Below, piece by piece: positions 62,570 through 64,000 of a DNA stretch of 64,000 nucleotides. The position numbers were made by a program, and so were the translations under genes. The notes beneath the pieces are model-generated. The model did no database searches. It was not told where the DNA came from and saw nothing but the letters and a program-made list of their open reading frames with translations. This DNA is from Sideroxydans sp. (GTDB lineage: Bacteria > Pseudomonadota > Gammaproteobacteria > Burkholderiales > Gallionellaceae), in the NCBI GenBank assembly GCA_016124455.1, contig WGNQ01000013.1, forward strand, positions 21,906-85,905, given 5' to 3'. Each line of letters starts with the position of its first letter. Positions within the stretch are counted from its first letter, which is position 1.

Positions 62570-64000
<1,431 letters not shown>

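Overview
The window looks like chromosomal DNA of a Gram-negative betaproteobacterium, possibly Nitrosomonadales (Gallionellaceae-like). This rests on inner-core LPS genes (waaC, waaA), a tolC, an IF-1 with the C-terminal extension seen in betaproteobacteria, and the pcm/tolC/waa neighbourhood. Genus-level placement is a guess. Every assignment comes from reading motifs and gene order; no database search was run.

Layout. (1) 1-8.2 kb holds mixed housekeeping genes: a glycosyltransferase tail, a PAP2 phosphatase, a chemoreceptor, a zinc phospholipase C-like exported protein, an adenosine kinase-like PfkB kinase, a glycine-zipper lipoprotein, a fructosamine kinase, a MarC protein, a cold-shock protein, IF-1 (apparently starting at AUC) and ApaH. 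(2) 8.2-15.1 kb, plus strand, holds an MBOAT/SGNH-like O-acylation pair and a Gtr-like glycosylation operon (SDR, GtrB-like GT2, methyltransferase, GtrA, GT39). (3) 15.1-57.9 kb is one very long minus-strand surface-polysaccharide locus whose genes mostly touch or overlap by 4 bp. (4) 58-62.4 kb holds waaA, waaC, tolC and pcm on the minus strand. (5) A TPP riboswitch and the first 430 codons of thiC, on the plus strand, close the window.

The polysaccharide locus, read in its direction of transcription (right to left), contains: rfbBACD for dTDP-L-rhamnose; an lhgO-like FAD oxidase; a Wzm/Wzt ABC exporter; a sugar module (two SDRs, a GmhA-like SIS isomerase, a split transketolase, a HAD phosphatase, an APH-like kinase, methyltransferases, an MDR dehydrogenase, a WbuC cupin, an RmlD-like reductase); a large orphan protein; an HldE-like protein with its two domains in swapped order; a sugar-1-phosphate nucleotidyltransferase; a Wzx-like flippase fused to a TIGR04372-like glycosyltransferase; a CDP-glucose-based C-methyl-deoxysugar cassette (rfbF, rfbG, C-methyltransferase, epimerase, reductase); several glycosyltransferases; a priming module (WbpV-, WbpL- and WbpM-like); an O-antigen ligase/polymerase; and three more glycosyltransferases and a methyltransferase.

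Together these genes could make several unusual, heavily methylated sugars (rhamnose, QuiNAc-like, C-methyl-deoxyhexose, and possibly a heptose-like or two-carbon-extended sugar). They could prime the glycan on undecaprenyl phosphate, assemble and export it (both Wzx-like and ABC routes are encoded), and ligate it to a WaaA/WaaC-built core. The most unusual elements are the flippase-glycosyltransferase fusion with a decayed relative of its C-terminus next door, the domain-swapped HldE-like protein, the split transketolase module, the 603-residue orphan, and the AUC-start infA placed just after a csp terminator.
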